Positions 1 to 9,728 are shown, counted from the stretch's first letter. The stretch: DNA of 44,982 bases from Pediococcus damnosus (GCF_001437255.1 NZ_JQBD01000006.1:1-44982); one strand, 5' to 3'. Made by a program: numbers and translations. Notes: a model not told the origin generated them from the sequence alone.

Positions 1-46
1 TCCACCAATACGATTTGACAGAGACCCCTTTTAATGATCCGTTTGA

Positions 47-373
47 TTATTTTTCGATACTATCGACAAAATTTTCTACTTCTTGACGAGTCTTACGATC
101 ACCATTCACAAAACGACCAATTTCTTCGCCATCTTCTAAAGCGATGAAGCTAGGAATTCCCATAACCCCGAATTTTTGCGCGATTTTAATATTTGCGTCA
201 CGATCCACTGTTACCCAATCATATTGATTGTATTCAGCTTCAATTTCAGGCATTACTGGCTTAATGAATGAGCAATCAGGACACCATCCAGCTGTGAAAA
301 ATAGCATTTTTTTACCAGTTTTAATCGTATCAAGGATTTCTTGATCCGTTAATTGTTGTTCTTGTGCATCCAT
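47..373 (-). CDS. Thioredoxin-family protein
   Basis: A 108-aa single-domain thioredoxin-fold protein. The redox motif WCPDC lies at residues 30-34 after a hydrophobic strand (MLFFTAG), and the cis-Pro loop is visible as GIPSF near residues 73-77, so the fold and both active-site cysteines are intact. It is cytoplasmic, with no signal peptide or membrane segment. The CPDC pair differs from the CGPC of housekeeping thioredoxin, so it is better called thioredoxin-like than TrxA. Such proteins act as general thiol-disulfide reductases; the partner cannot be inferred. The start is supported by GGGAGG about 8 nt upstream of the ATG. The neighbouring aldo/keto reductase is on the same strand 47 bp upstream, so the two may be co-transcribed. 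Confidence 0.9.
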   Translation of the reverse strand: MDAQEQQLTDQEILDTIKTGKKMLFFTAGWCPDCSFIKPVMPEIEAEYNQYDWVTVDRDANIKIAQKFGVMGIPSFIALEDGEEIGRFVNGDRKTRQEVENFVDSIEK

Positions 374-420
374 TATAATTCCTCCCGTAAATTGAAATTT
401 CTTTGCTTAGCACTTACTTT

Positions 421-1359
421 TTATAAGTCTTTAAACAATGAATTTATTGTACCATATTCTTCTTTAGATAGGGTAACTTTTTGCGCTCCTGCATTAGCTA
501 CAACCTGCTTAACCTGCTTGGCGCCTGGAATAACCACCGACACATCTGGATTTTTAATGTACCATGCCAAAACAATCTGGGCAATTGTGCCTTGATGTTT
601 GTCCGCAATCGACCGTAATTCTTGCACGCGTTTAATGATTTCTGCAAACCGTTTCCCTTGGAAATCAGGATTATTATGTCGGATATCATCCGACTCAAAT
701 GAGACTGTACTTGAATACTTACCGGTTAATAAGCCTGATGCTAGTGGGAAGTATGGCACAAATGAAATCTGGTTGGCTTTTAGATAAGGCATGAGTTCTT
801 TTTCGGCATCCCGATGAATCAAGCTATACTGATTCTCCACAATATCGACCAGACCATCTTTATTGGCCTCCTTGATTTGATCAAGCGAGACATTGGAAAT
901 CCCAATCGCCTTAATTTTTCCTTCTTGTCGTTTTTCGTCCAGCGCCTTAACAGCTTCATTTAACGGCGTTTTGCCATCTGGAAAATGAATATAAAAAATA
1001 TCGATATAGTTTGTCTGCAATCTTTCTAAAGCGTCTTCAACCGCCTGTTTCAAAAATTCAGGTGAATTATTCAGCTGATCAGGATGCCCCGGTGTTTGAG
1101 CCGCCTTAGTAGCAATCACGATTTTCTTGCGATCATAGCCTTGAATGGCCTTACCAATCAACTCTTCCGAACGACCAAATCCGTACGCATAGGCTGTATC
1201 TAGAAAATTGACGCCATGATCTAGCGCTGCTTTTACAATTTGAATTCCTTGTTCATCATTCAAATTGGGAAACAGGTTATGGCCACCAACCGCGTTCGTT
1301 CCCAATCCGAGTGGGTTTGCCATCACATTTGTCTTACCAATTTTTACATTTTCTACCAT
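421..1359 (-). CDS. Aldo/keto reductase
   Basis: A 312-aa NAD(P)H-dependent oxidoreductase of the aldo/keto reductase superfamily (TIM barrel), reducing aldehydes or ketones to alcohols; the substrate is unknown. The catalytic tetrad is visible as D54 and Y59 (DTAYAYG), K85 (ATKAA) and H125 (YIHFPD). GISNVS in the middle and a late VVIPGAKQ segment fit the cofactor-binding end of the barrel. Length is typical and there is no signal peptide. The ATG start has AGAGGAG at good spacing. The gene is followed by the thioredoxin-like gene on the same strand. Confidence 0.92.
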   Translation of the reverse strand: MVENVKIGKTNVMANPLGLGTNAVGGHNLFPNLNDEQGIQIVKAALDHGVNFLDTAYAYGFGRSEELIGKAIQGYDRKKIVIATKAAQTPGHPDQLNNSPEFLKQAVEDALERLQTNYIDIFYIHFPDGKTPLNEAVKALDEKRQEGKIKAIGISNVSLDQIKEANKDGLVDIVENQYSLIHRDAEKELMPYLKANQISFVPYFPLASGLLTGKYSSTVSFESDDIRHNNPDFQGKRFAEIIKRVQELRSIADKHQGTIAQIVLAWYIKNPDVSVVIPGAKQVKQVVANAGAQKVTLSKEEYGTINSLFKDL

Positions 1360-1513
1360 TAAATAGTCTCCTCTTCCCTGCTAATGTTTAATCGAATTAT
1401 TTCTTTTGTTCTAATCACACCATTCATTTTGAACGTCGTTTATTAAAAAAGCATATAATTCGCCTCAAATAAAAAATCTAAATTAAATCTTAAAAAATAG
1501 CTACCTCTGCAAT

Positions 1514-2341
1514 TTAAACGGCAGTCGTAGCTAATGTCTTGTTTTCATTTGATTCTAACGCTTGTGCATCAGTACTTCGCGTTTGCATATTTGGTAGGTT
1601 AGGATGCTCAGTCCATAAGAAATCATTCACGGAGTTAAAAACTAACGGATTATGATTCAAACTGCAGTGATAACCTTCCTCACCAGTAACGAGGAGTTCC
1701 CGATAATTTTTCAAAACGCCATGTAAAAGATATTTAACTGACCGGGCTGAATTAACCGACACAAAACAATCATTGTCAAAATGGCCTTCTATTTTTCCAA
1801 CCACATTAAATAGTTGCACGCCCTTAGGAAAATGATCGCGGTAGGTCAACATCCGTTTGAAATGTTTGGTTTGGTGCACGGGTCGGTAATCCATTTTAAG
1901 AATTTTTGGAACCGGCTGAGCCCCAAGGAATCCTTGCAGTCCGTCAAACGGTCCTGCAATGGTAAGCAACTTTTTTAACTTAGGAACGCGTAAGTCATCC
2001 CCATACATCAACGCCTCATTTACCAAGTCGTTGCTGCCTAACGAATGGCCAACACCATTATATTCCATCACATTAAATTCACGTTTTAGTAGGATCAATA
2101 GGCTATGTAACCAATTAATCTGGACAAATTCTGGTGCGCGGTTATTTTCGAATAGCACTTGCACAATTGGGTTTTTCACCCTCATATTTTTAGATTCAGA
2201 AATGGTGATTCTGCCGTAACGTGTAATCGTGGCTGTCATAACTTGTTTGGCCAAGCCCGCATGCTGAGCCGATGAAATCATGTTTCTCGTTGAATGGACA
2301 CCACCATTAAATCCGTGAACAAAAATAGTTACAGCATTCAA
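1514..2341 (-). CDS. DUF915-type alpha/beta hydrolase
   Basis: A 275-aa serine hydrolase resembling the lactobacillar DUF915 family, which is usually annotated as a cell-surface hydrolase. The N-terminal FVHGFNGG (residues 7-14) is the oxyanion-hole segment and GHSLG (98-102) is the nucleophile elbow with Ser100. Many family members begin with a signal peptide or membrane anchor. This one starts directly at the first beta strand (MNAVTIFVHG), so it is predicted cytoplasmic. A GGGGGGA ribosome binding site about 10 nt before the ATG supports this start. The substrate is unknown. The gene lies 39 bp downstream of the lipid kinase on the same strand, a likely operon. Confidence 0.82.
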   Translation of the reverse strand: MNAVTIFVHGFNGGVHSTRNMISSAQHAGLAKQVMTATITRYGRITISESKNMRVKNPIVQVLFENNRAPEFVQINWLHSLLILLKREFNVMEYNGVGHSLGSNDLVNEALMYGDDLRVPKLKKLLTIAGPFDGLQGFLGAQPVPKILKMDYRPVHQTKHFKRMLTYRDHFPKGVQLFNVVGKIEGHFDNDCFVSVNSARSVKYLLHGVLKNYRELLVTGEEGYHCSLNHNPLVFNSVNDFLWTEHPNLPNMQTRSTDAQALESNENKTLATTAV

Positions 2342-2380
2342 TTTAAAATCCCCCCAATTATCTCTGAAATTCTGTTTACT

Positions 2381-3343
2381 TTACTGAGCCACATCTTTTA
2401 TCCAAAAAGGACGCTGTGTTACCCAGAAATCAATATTAAACTTTTGTTTTTGAATATTTTCACCATTTACTTGCCCGTTTTCAGGTAAAGTAGTTTCGAG
2501 ATGCAATTGGCTGGTTCGAAAATGATGCACCACTCGCGATTTAAGATGGTTGCCAGTTGTCAGCATTTGGATAAATAATCTTATAAATCGAGGTGCACCT
2601 AATTGCTCAACAACCACCAAATCTAATTTTCCGTCATGCAAATCGGCAAGTGGCATAATTGGTACCCCGCCGCCAAAATATTTTATGTTTGTTGTGGTGA
2701 CTAAAAAAGCACGTGAAAACTTCTGTTCAGTCTCGTTAGTTTTCACAGACAATCCAAACGGCTTTTGCCTAAAAAAGGTCTTAATCAAAGAGGCAACATA
2801 GGCATTTGATTGTAAATGGTATTTTTTTAGATTATCTTTTTGGCCAGCATTAGCAGCATGAACCACTGATGCATCGAAACCAATCCCCACATTATTTGTA
2901 AAGAAGGTCTCATGTGAATCCATTCTATTTTTATAAACTCCAACATCTAAACTAATTGCATGCTGAACTTCAAGAAACTGTTTAACTGCTGCTAATGGCT
3001 GAGTTGGCATCTTAATGCCTCGGGCAAAGTCATCTCCTGATCCTGCTGGTAAATAGCCCAGGGGAATCTGATCTCCGCCACCTAAATGAAGCCCATTTAA
3101 AACTTCGTGCAAGGTTCCGTCACCGCCAACAGCAACAACTACCCATTTTTCACCCAACTTGTGATGGAGCGCAAAATCACGGGCAAGCTGAACCCCGTTT
3201 CCGGGATGATCTGTCATTTCTACTCTATAATTTACTTTTTCTTCCTTCAATTGAACTTCAATTTTTTGCCAAATTTTTTTAGCCTGTCCAGCATCTGCAA
3301 AGGGGTTCACGATCATTAGGAAGTTTGGTCTTATTTCTGTCAC
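2381..3343 (-). CDS. Diacylglycerol/lipid kinase (DagK/YegS family)
   Basis: A 320-aa member of the YegS/BmrU/DagK lipid kinase family, which phosphorylates diacylglycerol or a related lipid with ATP. The ATP-binding GGDGT signature is at residues 73-77 and the second family block is PAGSGDDFA (99-107), a variant of the usual GTGNDFA. The N-terminal NPFADAG (13-19) corresponds to the NP.SG loop. The start codon is GTG: the sequence at the start is GTG preceded by GGTGAG at about 6 nt, and no better ATG lies nearby. In Gram-positive bacteria such enzymes recycle diacylglycerol from lipoteichoic acid synthesis. That role is inferred here from the family. Confidence 0.88.
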   Translation of the reverse strand: MTEIRPNFLMIVNPFADAGQAKKIWQKIEVQLKEEKVNYRVEMTDHPGNGVQLARDFALHHKLGEKWVVVAVGGDGTLHEVLNGLHLGGGDQIPLGYLPAGSGDDFARGIKMPTQPLAAVKQFLEVQHAISLDVGVYKNRMDSHETFFTNNVGIGFDASVVHAANAGQKDNLKKYHLQSNAYVASLIKTFFRQKPFGLSVKTNETEQKFSRAFLVTTTNIKYFGGGVPIMPLADLHDGKLDLVVVEQLGAPRFIRLFIQMLTTGNHLKSRVVHHFRTSQLHLETTLPENGQVNGENIQKQKFNIDFWVTQRPFWIKDVAQ

Positions 3344-3450
3344 CGAAACTCACCACTCTTAATTTTATAATCAATACGCTCTAGTTTACCATACGAATTT
3401 AACCGAAAACCAGACGAATAGCGACATTATCATAATTTTTATAAAAAAGA

Positions 3451-3560
3451 GTGGGAAATAAGGCGATTAGATTTCGAGCATAGCCTAGATAACCTAACGA
3501 TTCGGTTTGAGAATCATTTGGTTATCGTAGCTAAGCGGAGAAATCTGCCTTGTTTTCCAC
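3451..3560. repeat. Long imperfect palindrome (intergenic hairpin element)
   Basis: The two arms, 3451-3486 and 3528-3560, are near-complementary (GTGGGAAATAAGGC pairs with the complement of GCCTTGTTTTCCAC). Pairing continues inwards through GATAACC/GGTTATC to a loop near 3505. It has the look of the dispersed intergenic hairpins found in lactobacilli that can act as bidirectional terminators or processing sites. It sits between the lipid kinase and hydrolase genes. Confidence 0.6.
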
Positions 3561-3592
3561 GTTTTAGATATAAAACTAAAGAGCAGAAAAAT

Positions 3593-3625
3593 AAGAGACT
3601 AGGAAAGCACTTTTCCCAATCTCTT
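3593..3625 (-). terminator. Rho-independent terminator of the alpha/beta hydrolase gene
   Basis: On the minus strand the stem AAGAGA...TCTCTT continues into GGAAAA/TTTCC and is followed by ATTTTTC, directly after the hydrolase stop codon. Confidence 0.7.
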
Positions 3626-3638
3626 CATTATAAGATAT

Positions 3639-4580
3639 TTAGTTTTTGTCTACCCATTGTTTTAGAAATTCTTCAATTGTTTGTTGATACTTCTCAGGAT
3701 CTGCTTTGCGTGATTGCACATGATCTGCGCCATGAACTTTATGACTTTCTTTTGGCAGCTTTTTTGCAAGTGAAGCCTTAATCTCAGCCATCATTTCAAC
3801 CGGCACATACCGATCTGAATCCCCGTGAATCATCAAAACAGGAATTGAGATATTAGCTGCTTGATGAGCAATGTCAGCCTCTTTAAGTGAATAACCACCG
3901 GTCACGCGTGTCATAAGACTCACAAATGTGCTAAGAAATGGTGGAAGAAAGTAGTGATGGCCCAAACGATAACTAAATTCCTTTTGAGCTGAGCTAAACC
4001 CACTATCCTCAATAACGGCATCCACATTTGATGGTAAATCAGGTTCGCCAGCTGCCGCTAGAACAGTGGCTGCCCCCATACTGACACCGAACAGCACGAT
4101 TTTCTGCTTGCTTGTACTTCGTTTATTAATTTCTTCAGTCCATTTGATATAATCACGCCGATCTAACCAGCCAAAGCCCACAATGTGACCATCACTGACA
4201 CCGTGGCCACGTGCATCTGGCATTAAGACGTTATACCCTAAATCCATGAACATTTTCGCATACGGAATCATTTGATCATGAACATTATGGTAGCCGTGCG
4301 CCAGAATAACTGTTTTATCGCTATCATTGGAAAGGTAAACAGCTGCTAAATGAATGCCATCTTCAGCCCGAATAAACCAGGTTTGTTTGACCAACTGTTT
4401 ATACCAGTCATAACTATCTAATGTGTCATCCTTTTTATGGGCTTTACGAATGGCATGTCTCTTCTGCGAACTAGTGGTTTTAATCCCCATCTGATAACTC
4501 ACCAAACTACTGATTCCAAGACTAGCAGCCACCCCGATTAACGATATGCCAGCTACTTTTAAAATCTTCTTTGTGCGCAC
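3639..4580 (-). CDS. Membrane-anchored alpha/beta hydrolase
   Basis: A 313-aa serine hydrolase with a single N-terminal transmembrane segment (residues about 7-30) followed by a basic linker, so the catalytic domain is probably extracellular. The triad is visible: S167 in GVSMG (165-169), D256 in HGDSDRYVP and H287 in GADHVQS, with HGYHN (95-99) as the oxyanion loop. It resembles the YqkD/YfhR-type hydrolases of Firmicutes, whose substrates are mostly unknown. The start is GTG. Two ATGs just upstream are out of frame, and GAGGAG is about 8 nt before the GTG. It is the last gene of its strand before the divergent surface-protein gene. Confidence 0.87.
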   Translation of the reverse strand: MRTKKILKVAGISLIGVAASLGISSLVSYQMGIKTTSSQKRHAIRKAHKKDDTLDSYDWYKQLVKQTWFIRAEDGIHLAAVYLSNDSDKTVILAHGYHNVHDQMIPYAKMFMDLGYNVLMPDARGHGVSDGHIVGFGWLDRRDYIKWTEEINKRSTSKQKIVLFGVSMGAATVLAAAGEPDLPSNVDAVIEDSGFSSAQKEFSYRLGHHYFLPPFLSTFVSLMTRVTGGYSLKEADIAHQAANISIPVLMIHGDSDRYVPVEMMAEIKASLAKKLPKESHKVHGADHVQSRKADPEKYQQTIEEFLKQWVDKN

Positions 4581-4906
4581 GTCATCATCTCCTCGTATTA
4601 TTTATTACCTTCATTATATCCTAGAACAATAATTAAAACATGGAACAGCCTTATAAATGAGTTCACTATCAATGACTCATTCTTAAAAATAACAGCTTAA
4701 GTATTTTGGGGAGATTTTGCATGTCTTAATTAAAAATTGCATTCAAGTAATCGGAAGTATTTGCATAAACGTTTCTGAAAAAAAGTAAAGATAACCAAAT
4801 TAATGTAAGTATTACCGGCAATAAATGATAATATATACATGTAAGTGTACCAATTTATTCGCAAATGATATGTAAGTTAAAAGTTAAAAAATGTGGGGTG
4901 CTTATT
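4581..4906. other. Intergenic region upstream of the surface adhesin
   Basis: This 326-bp divergent spacer separates the hydrolase from the adhesin. It has a small inverted repeat (ATGAGT at 4657-4662 and ACTCAT at 4675-4680), a TATAAT-like -10 for the hydrolase on the minus strand (4613-4618) and an AT-rich GATAATAT stretch near 4827 that may serve the adhesin. No convincing -35 was found for the adhesin, and no gene or structured RNA was seen. Confidence 0.45.
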
Positions 4907-7900
4907 ATGACAAATACAATTAAACGGAGATTCCAAGCGATTCTAATGCTAGTCGCAATGTTAATGTCGATTTTCACATCGTTTCCTTCTCCTTCCAGCA
5001 TGACTTCTCAAAAAGCTAATGCTGCGGGGATTACCGTTGATGGTTTGGGAGCCGGTGGTGCGAAAATTACAGATAGTTCTGGAAATAATGTTACAGATGA
5101 AACTAGCCTGGATAACGGTACAAATTATAAAGTTAATTATAATTGGACAATAGCTGACAACGTTACAATCAATGTTGGTGACACCGCAACCGTAACTTTA
5201 CCAAGTACAGTTACGCCACAGTCTGATACAACTGTACCCATCAAAGATGAAGATGGCACACAAATTGGTACTGTGACTATAAAAGCTGGCGAACATACTG
5301 GGACAATTACGTTTACTCAAGCATTTAACAGTCACGGTCGAAAGGGAACCCTATCGCTTAACGTTATAGGTACTACCAACAACGGTGCAACTAATACTGG
5401 ATTCATCAACAAAAACGGTTGGGTTGATGCCCCAAGTGAAGTTGATAGTATTCCAACCAAATTATATTGGAACTTATTATTAAATCGCGATGGCAAAAAT
5501 GTAAATAACGTTGTCTTAACGGACACCCTTGGTTCTGGACAAGAGTACATAGCCGGATCATTAAAAGCTCAAACAGGGACTTATGCAAATGGCGAATTTA
5601 CAGCAACTGGAGATAAAGACGCAAAAGTAACTCAGGACGGTAATACTCTTACAATTGATTTGGGCAACATCACTACTGCCATTAGTATTGTTTACAATGC
5701 CAGTGTAAAGGTACCTAATCTTAACCCGGATACCGGCTACACTTGGTCAAACAAAGTATCCGCAGCCTATACAGGTAGCGGCACCGGTACCGGTGATGGT
5801 AACACTAGCCAACGAGATGTTCCGTGGGGTGGCGGCGGTACTGCAGGCGGTTATGACGGTTCAGTCACGCTTAACAAGACCGACAGCAATACTGGCAAAT
5901 CCTTACAAGGTGCTGAATTCAGTTTGACAAAGGACGATGATCCCAAATTTGAACAAAATCTTACAACAGATAGCAATGGGACCATTTCAGTATCTAAACT
6001 GGCATCCGGCTCTTACAAATTTACTGAAACTGCAGCACCAGATGGTTATAAATTGGACAACACACCCATACCATTTACGATTAAAGAAGGTTCAGACACA
6101 GATCTTAATCAGAAACTTGCAGTTACAAATTCTGCCACAACTTCAATCAGTGGGACTAAAACTTGGGACGATAACAACAACGCAAGCAGTAAACGTCCGG
6201 ATAGTATAACGGTTAATCTGCTTAAAAATGATACGAAAATTGACAGTAAAAAGGTAACTGCCGCTGATAAATGGAAATACAGTTTTACTGGACTAGATAA
6301 ATATGTAAATAAAACTGGGACTGAGGAAAATAAGTATAAGGTGACTGAGGATCCAGTAGATGGTTACACGAGTGCAGTAGCAGTAAATGGAACTGATATT
6401 ACCAATACATTGAATTCAGCTGATAAAACTTCGGTTAGTGGAACCAAAACTTGGTCTGATGACAATAATGCCAATCATACCCGTCCTGATAGTGTCACTA
6501 TAAACCTCTTAAAAAATGGTCAGCAGGTTGACAGTAAGACAATTACTGCTGCAGATAATTGGCAATATAGTTTCGATAATTTAGATAAAAATGATAGTAA
6601 CGGAAAAGAAATCCCCTACACAGTTTCTGAAGATACCGTACCGAATTACACCAGCAAGGTAGATGGCAATAACATTACAAACACCTTATCTGGTACAACC
6701 TCCGTTAGCGGGACCAAGACATGGGCCGACAACAACAACGCGGATGGCGCTCGACCAGATAGCATTACCGTTGATTTGTTCAAAAACGGTACCAAGGTTG
6801 ATAGTAAACAAGTTACCGCTGCTGATAATTGGAAATATAGTTTCGATGGTTTAGATAAATACGACGCCGACGGTAAAGCATTTACGTACACTGTAAAAGA
6901 AGAAGATGTTCCGGGCTATGCAGGTAGTCAAACGAATAACGACTTTACAAATACGATCACGGGCGAAACGGAAATTGCTGGTAACAAGACTTGGAATGAC
7001 AACAACAACGCCAACAATACCCGCCCTGATCACATCACCGTTGACTTGTCGCAGAACGGAACGCAAATTGCTACCAAACAAGTTAGTGCAGCAACTAATT
7101 GGCAGTATGACTTCTCTCATTTAGCCAAATATGATGCTCAGGGTAACCGGATTTTATATGCTGTTTCTGAAGAAAAGGTTCCAGGCTACACAAGCAAGCA
7201 AGATGGCGATGATTTTACCAATACTGTTTCTGGTACTACTAAGGTCGATGGTACAAAAACATGGGTAGACAATAATAATGCTGATCACACCCGGCCGGAC
7301 AGTATCACCGTTGATCTTTATAAGAATGGTACAAAGACTGACAGTAAAACGGTAACCGCGGCCGATAATTGGAAATATAGTTTTTCAAACTTAGATGAAT
7401 ATGATGCTCAAGGAAATTTAAATAAATATACCGTTAAAGAAGTCCCTGTTACTGGTTATACAACCAAACAAGATGGTGACAACTTCACAAATACCGTTGC
7501 TGATAAAACCAATATTAGTGGTACTAAAACATGGATGGATGGCAATAATGCTGATCATACCCGGCCAGACAGTGTCACCGTGAACCTATTAAAGAATGGT
7601 TCAAAGGTTGACAGCAAGACCGTCACGGCGGCCGACAATTGGCAATACAGTTTCAAGGATTTAGATAAGTATGATAGCACCACCGGAAAAGATAATTCGT
7701 ATACTGTGACAGAAGATGCCGTTCCAGGATATACCAGCAAGGTAGATGGCGATAACATCACAAACACCTTAACTGGTACAACCTCCGTTAGTGGAACCAA
7801 GACTTGGGCCGACAATAACAATGCTGATGGTGCCCGACCAGATAGCATTATCGTTGATTTGTTCAAAAACGGCACCAAAGTTGATAGTAAACAAGTTACT

Positions 7901-9679
7901 GCTGCTGACAACTGGAAATATAGTTTTGATAATTTAGATAAATACGACGCCGATGGTAATTTAATTACTTACAGCGTAAAAGAAGAAGCTGTTCCGGGCT
8001 ACGCAGGTAGTCAAACGAATAACGACTTTACAAATACGATTACTGGCGAAACTGAAATTGCTGGTAACAAAACTTGGAATGATAGCAACAACGTCAACAA
8101 TACGCGTCCTGATCACATCACCGTTAACTTGTCTCAGAACGGCACACAAATTGCTACCAAACAAGTTAGTGCAGCTACTAATTGGCAATATGACTTCTCT
8201 CATTTAGCCAAATATGATGCTCAGGGTAACCGAATTTTATATGCTGTTTCCGAAGAAAAGGTGCCAGGATATACAAGCAATCAATCTGGTACCAACTTCA
8301 CCAACACTGTTTCTGGCACCACCGCAGTTAGTGGTGAAAAGACATGGCTTGATAACCGAAATGCCGATCACACACGTCCGGACAGTATCACCATTGATTT
8401 ATACAAGAACGGTACCAAGGTAGATAGTAAACAAGTTACTGCCGCAGATAATTGGAAATATAATTTCTCAAATCTAGAAAAGTATGATGACCAAGGCAAC
8501 TCAATTAACTATACGGTCTCTGAAGAAAAGGTTCCTGATTATACAGGCACTCAAAATGGAACCAACTTTACCAATACCGTGTCTGAACCAACTGCAATTA
8601 GTGGGACAAAGACTTGGAATGATGACAATAACGCAGATCATACACGGCCTGACAGCATCACCATTGATTTGTATAAGAATGGCAATAAAGTCGACAGTAA
8701 ACAAGTTACTGCCGCTAATGATTGGAAATATAGTTTCTCTAACCTAGCGAAATATGATTCTCAAGGTAACCCAAATAAATTTACAGTTAAAGAAGCTCCT
8801 GTCACTGGTTACACAAGTAAACAAGATGGCAATGACTTCACAAATACCGTTACTGGCGAAACTAATATCAGTGGGACTAAGACCTGGAAAGACGACAATA
8901 ATTCGGATCACACGCGTCCTGATAGCATCACCATTGATTTATACAAGAATGATAACAAAGTCGATAGTAAGAAAGTTACTGCCGCCGACGATTGGAAATA
9001 TAGCTTCTCTAACCTAGCGAAATATGATTCCAATGGTAAGTTAAACAAATACACGGTTAACGAAGAAAAAGTATCTGATTACGCAAGTAAACAAGATGGC
9101 AATGACTTCACAAATACCGTTACTGGCGAAACTAATATCAGCGGAACCAAGACTTGGAAAGACGATAACAATTCGGATCATACGCGGCCTGATAGCATTA
9201 CCATTGATTTGTATAAGAATGGTAATAAAATCGACAGTAAGAAAGTTACTGCCGCCGATGATTGGAAGTATAGTTTCTCTAATTTAGCGAAATATGATTC
9301 CAATGGTAAATTAATTGCTTATACAGTTAAGGAAGAAAAAGTGTCTGGTTACACAAGCAAACAGGCTGGAAACAGCTTTACCAATACGCTTATTCCAAAT
9401 ACTCCTAATCCTAATAAGCCTAATAAACCAAATCAACACAAGACGCCTAAGGTACCCAATAAACCAAATCCTAAACCACCTGTTAAACCAAAAGTACAAA
9501 GGGTTCAGCATAAAACACCTCATACTAAGAAAAACACAACGTTAGCTAAGAAAGTTAAAAAAGCTATCAAAGGTGTCCTTCCTCAAACTGGGAGTGGCAG
9601 AGATGTTTTACTAGTTGTGATAGGTGTTGTGTTGTTGAGCGGTCTAGCTTGGTTTTCGAGAAAACGATTAAGTAAATAA
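4907..9679 (+). CDS. LPXTG-anchored surface adhesin with 12 Cna_B repeats
   Basis: A sortase-substrate surface protein of 1590 aa from the preferred start. The reading frame is open from an ATG at 4865, but the ATG at 4907 has GGGGTG at good spacing and begins a standard signal peptide (MTNTIKRRFQ, then a hydrophobic core, cleavage after ANA). Order of parts: an Ig-like, collagen-binding-type N-terminal region; a Gly-rich hinge; one SpaA/prealbumin-like domain (KTDSNTG to FTETAAPDGY); 12 Cna_B repeats of about 90 aa; a Pro/Lys/Asn wall-spanning linker; LPQTG (33 residues from the C-terminus); a membrane helix; and a KRLSK tail. Each repeat keeps the Lys of GTKTW, the Glu of the YTVKE strand and the Asn of FTNT, the residues that form the stabilising isopeptide bond in this fold. 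Its likely role is a rigid stalk holding an adhesive head at the cell surface. The ligand is unknown. Confidence 0.95.
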   Translation: MTNTIKRRFQAILMLVAMLMSIFTSFPSPSSMTSQKANAAGITVDGLGAGGAKITDSSGNNVTDETSLDNGTNYKVNYNWTIADNVTINVGDTATVTLPSTVTPQSDTTVPIKDEDGTQIGTVTIKAGEHTGTITFTQAFNSHGRKGTLSLNVIGTTNNGATNTGFINKNGWVDAPSEVDSIPTKLYWNLLLNRDGKNVNNVVLTDTLGSGQEYIAGSLKAQTGTYANGEFTATGDKDAKVTQDGNTLTIDLGNITTAISIVYNASVKVPNLNPDTGYTWSNKVSAAYTGSGTGTGDGNTSQRDVPWGGGGTAGGYDGSVTLNKTDSNTGKSLQGAEFSLTKDDDPKFEQNLTTDSNGTISVSKLASGSYKFTETAAPDGYKLDNTPIPFTIKEGSDTDLNQKLAVTNSATTSISGTKTWDDNNNASSKRPDSITVNLLKNDTKIDSKKVTAADKWKYSFTGLDKYVNKTGTEENKYKVTEDPVDGYTSAVAVNGTDITNTLNSADKTSVSGTKTWSDDNNANHTRPDSVTINLLKNGQQVDSKTITAADNWQYSFDNLDKNDSNGKEIPYTVSEDTVPNYTSKVDGNNITNTLSGTTSVSGTKTWADNNNADGARPDSITVDLFKNGTKVDSKQVTAADNWKYSFDGLDKYDADGKAFTYTVKEEDVPGYAGSQTNNDFTNTITGETEIAGNKTWNDNNNANNTRPDHITVDLSQNGTQIATKQVSAATNWQYDFSHLAKYDAQGNRILYAVSEEKVPGYTSKQDGDDFTNTVSGTTKVDGTKTWVDNNNADHTRPDSITVDLYKNGTKTDSKTVTAADNWKYSFSNLDEYDAQGNLNKYTVKEVPVTGYTTKQDGDNFTNTVADKTNISGTKTWMDGNNADHTRPDSVTVNLLKNGSKVDSKTVTAADNWQYSFKDLDKYDSTTGKDNSYTVTEDAVPGYTSKVDGDNITNTLTGTTSVSGTKTWADNNNADGARPDSIIVDLFKNGTKVDSKQVTAADNWKYSFDNLDKYDADGNLITYSVKEEAVPGYAGSQTNNDFTNTITGETEIAGNKTWNDSNNVNNTRPDHITVNLSQNGTQIATKQVSAATNWQYDFSHLAKYDAQGNRILYAVSEEKVPGYTSNQSGTNFTNTVSGTTAVSGEKTWLDNRNADHTRPDSITIDLYKNGTKVDSKQVTAADNWKYNFSNLEKYDDQGNSINYTVSEEKVPDYTGTQNGTNFTNTVSEPTAISGTKTWNDDNNADHTRPDSITIDLYKNGNKVDSKQVTAANDWKYSFSNLAKYDSQGNPNKFTVKEAPVTGYTSKQDGNDFTNTVTGETNISGTKTWKDDNNSDHTRPDSITIDLYKNDNKVDSKKVTAADDWKYSFSNLAKYDSNGKLNKYTVNEEKVSDYASKQDGNDFTNTVTGETNISGTKTWKDDNNSDHTRPDSITIDLYKNGNKIDSKKVTAADDWKYSFSNLAKYDSNGKLIAYTVKEEKVSGYTSKQAGNSFTNTLIPNTPNPNKPNKPNQHKTPKVPNKPNPKPPVKPKVQRVQHKTPHTKKNTTLAKKVKKAIKGVLPQTGSGRDVLLVVIGVVLLSGLAWFSRKRLSK
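6146..9390 (+). repeat. Tandem array of 12 Cna_B-coding units (about 270 bp each)
   Basis: Units begin at ISGTKTW-like segments near 6146, 6434, 6704, 6974, 7244, 7514, 7787, 8057, 8327 and about every 270 bp thereafter. Units 2-5 match units 6-9 in order with offsets of 1080-1083 bp, showing duplication of a four-unit block. The last three units are nearly identical to each other, suggesting more recent single-unit expansion. Confidence 0.9.
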
Positions 9680-9692
9680 GTTTGTTAAGTTA

Positions 9693-9728
9693 AAAGATAG
9701 AACAGAATACAATCTGTTCTATCTTTTT
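9693..9728 (+). terminator. Terminator of the adhesin gene
   Basis: A perfect 14-bp stem (AAAGATAGAACAGA with its complement) and a 6-nt loop, with a T run at its 3' end, lie 14 bp after the stop codon. Confidence 0.92.

Noticed and set aside
4740-4775. A catabolite-response element before the adhesin
   Set aside because: The AAACGTTT core near 4767 lacks the flanking bases and spacing of a cre site.
6646-8704. Open frames opposite and within the adhesin repeats
   Set aside because: They recur with the repeat period, lack ribosome binding sites and have no recognisable domains; they are shadows of the Cna_B repeats.
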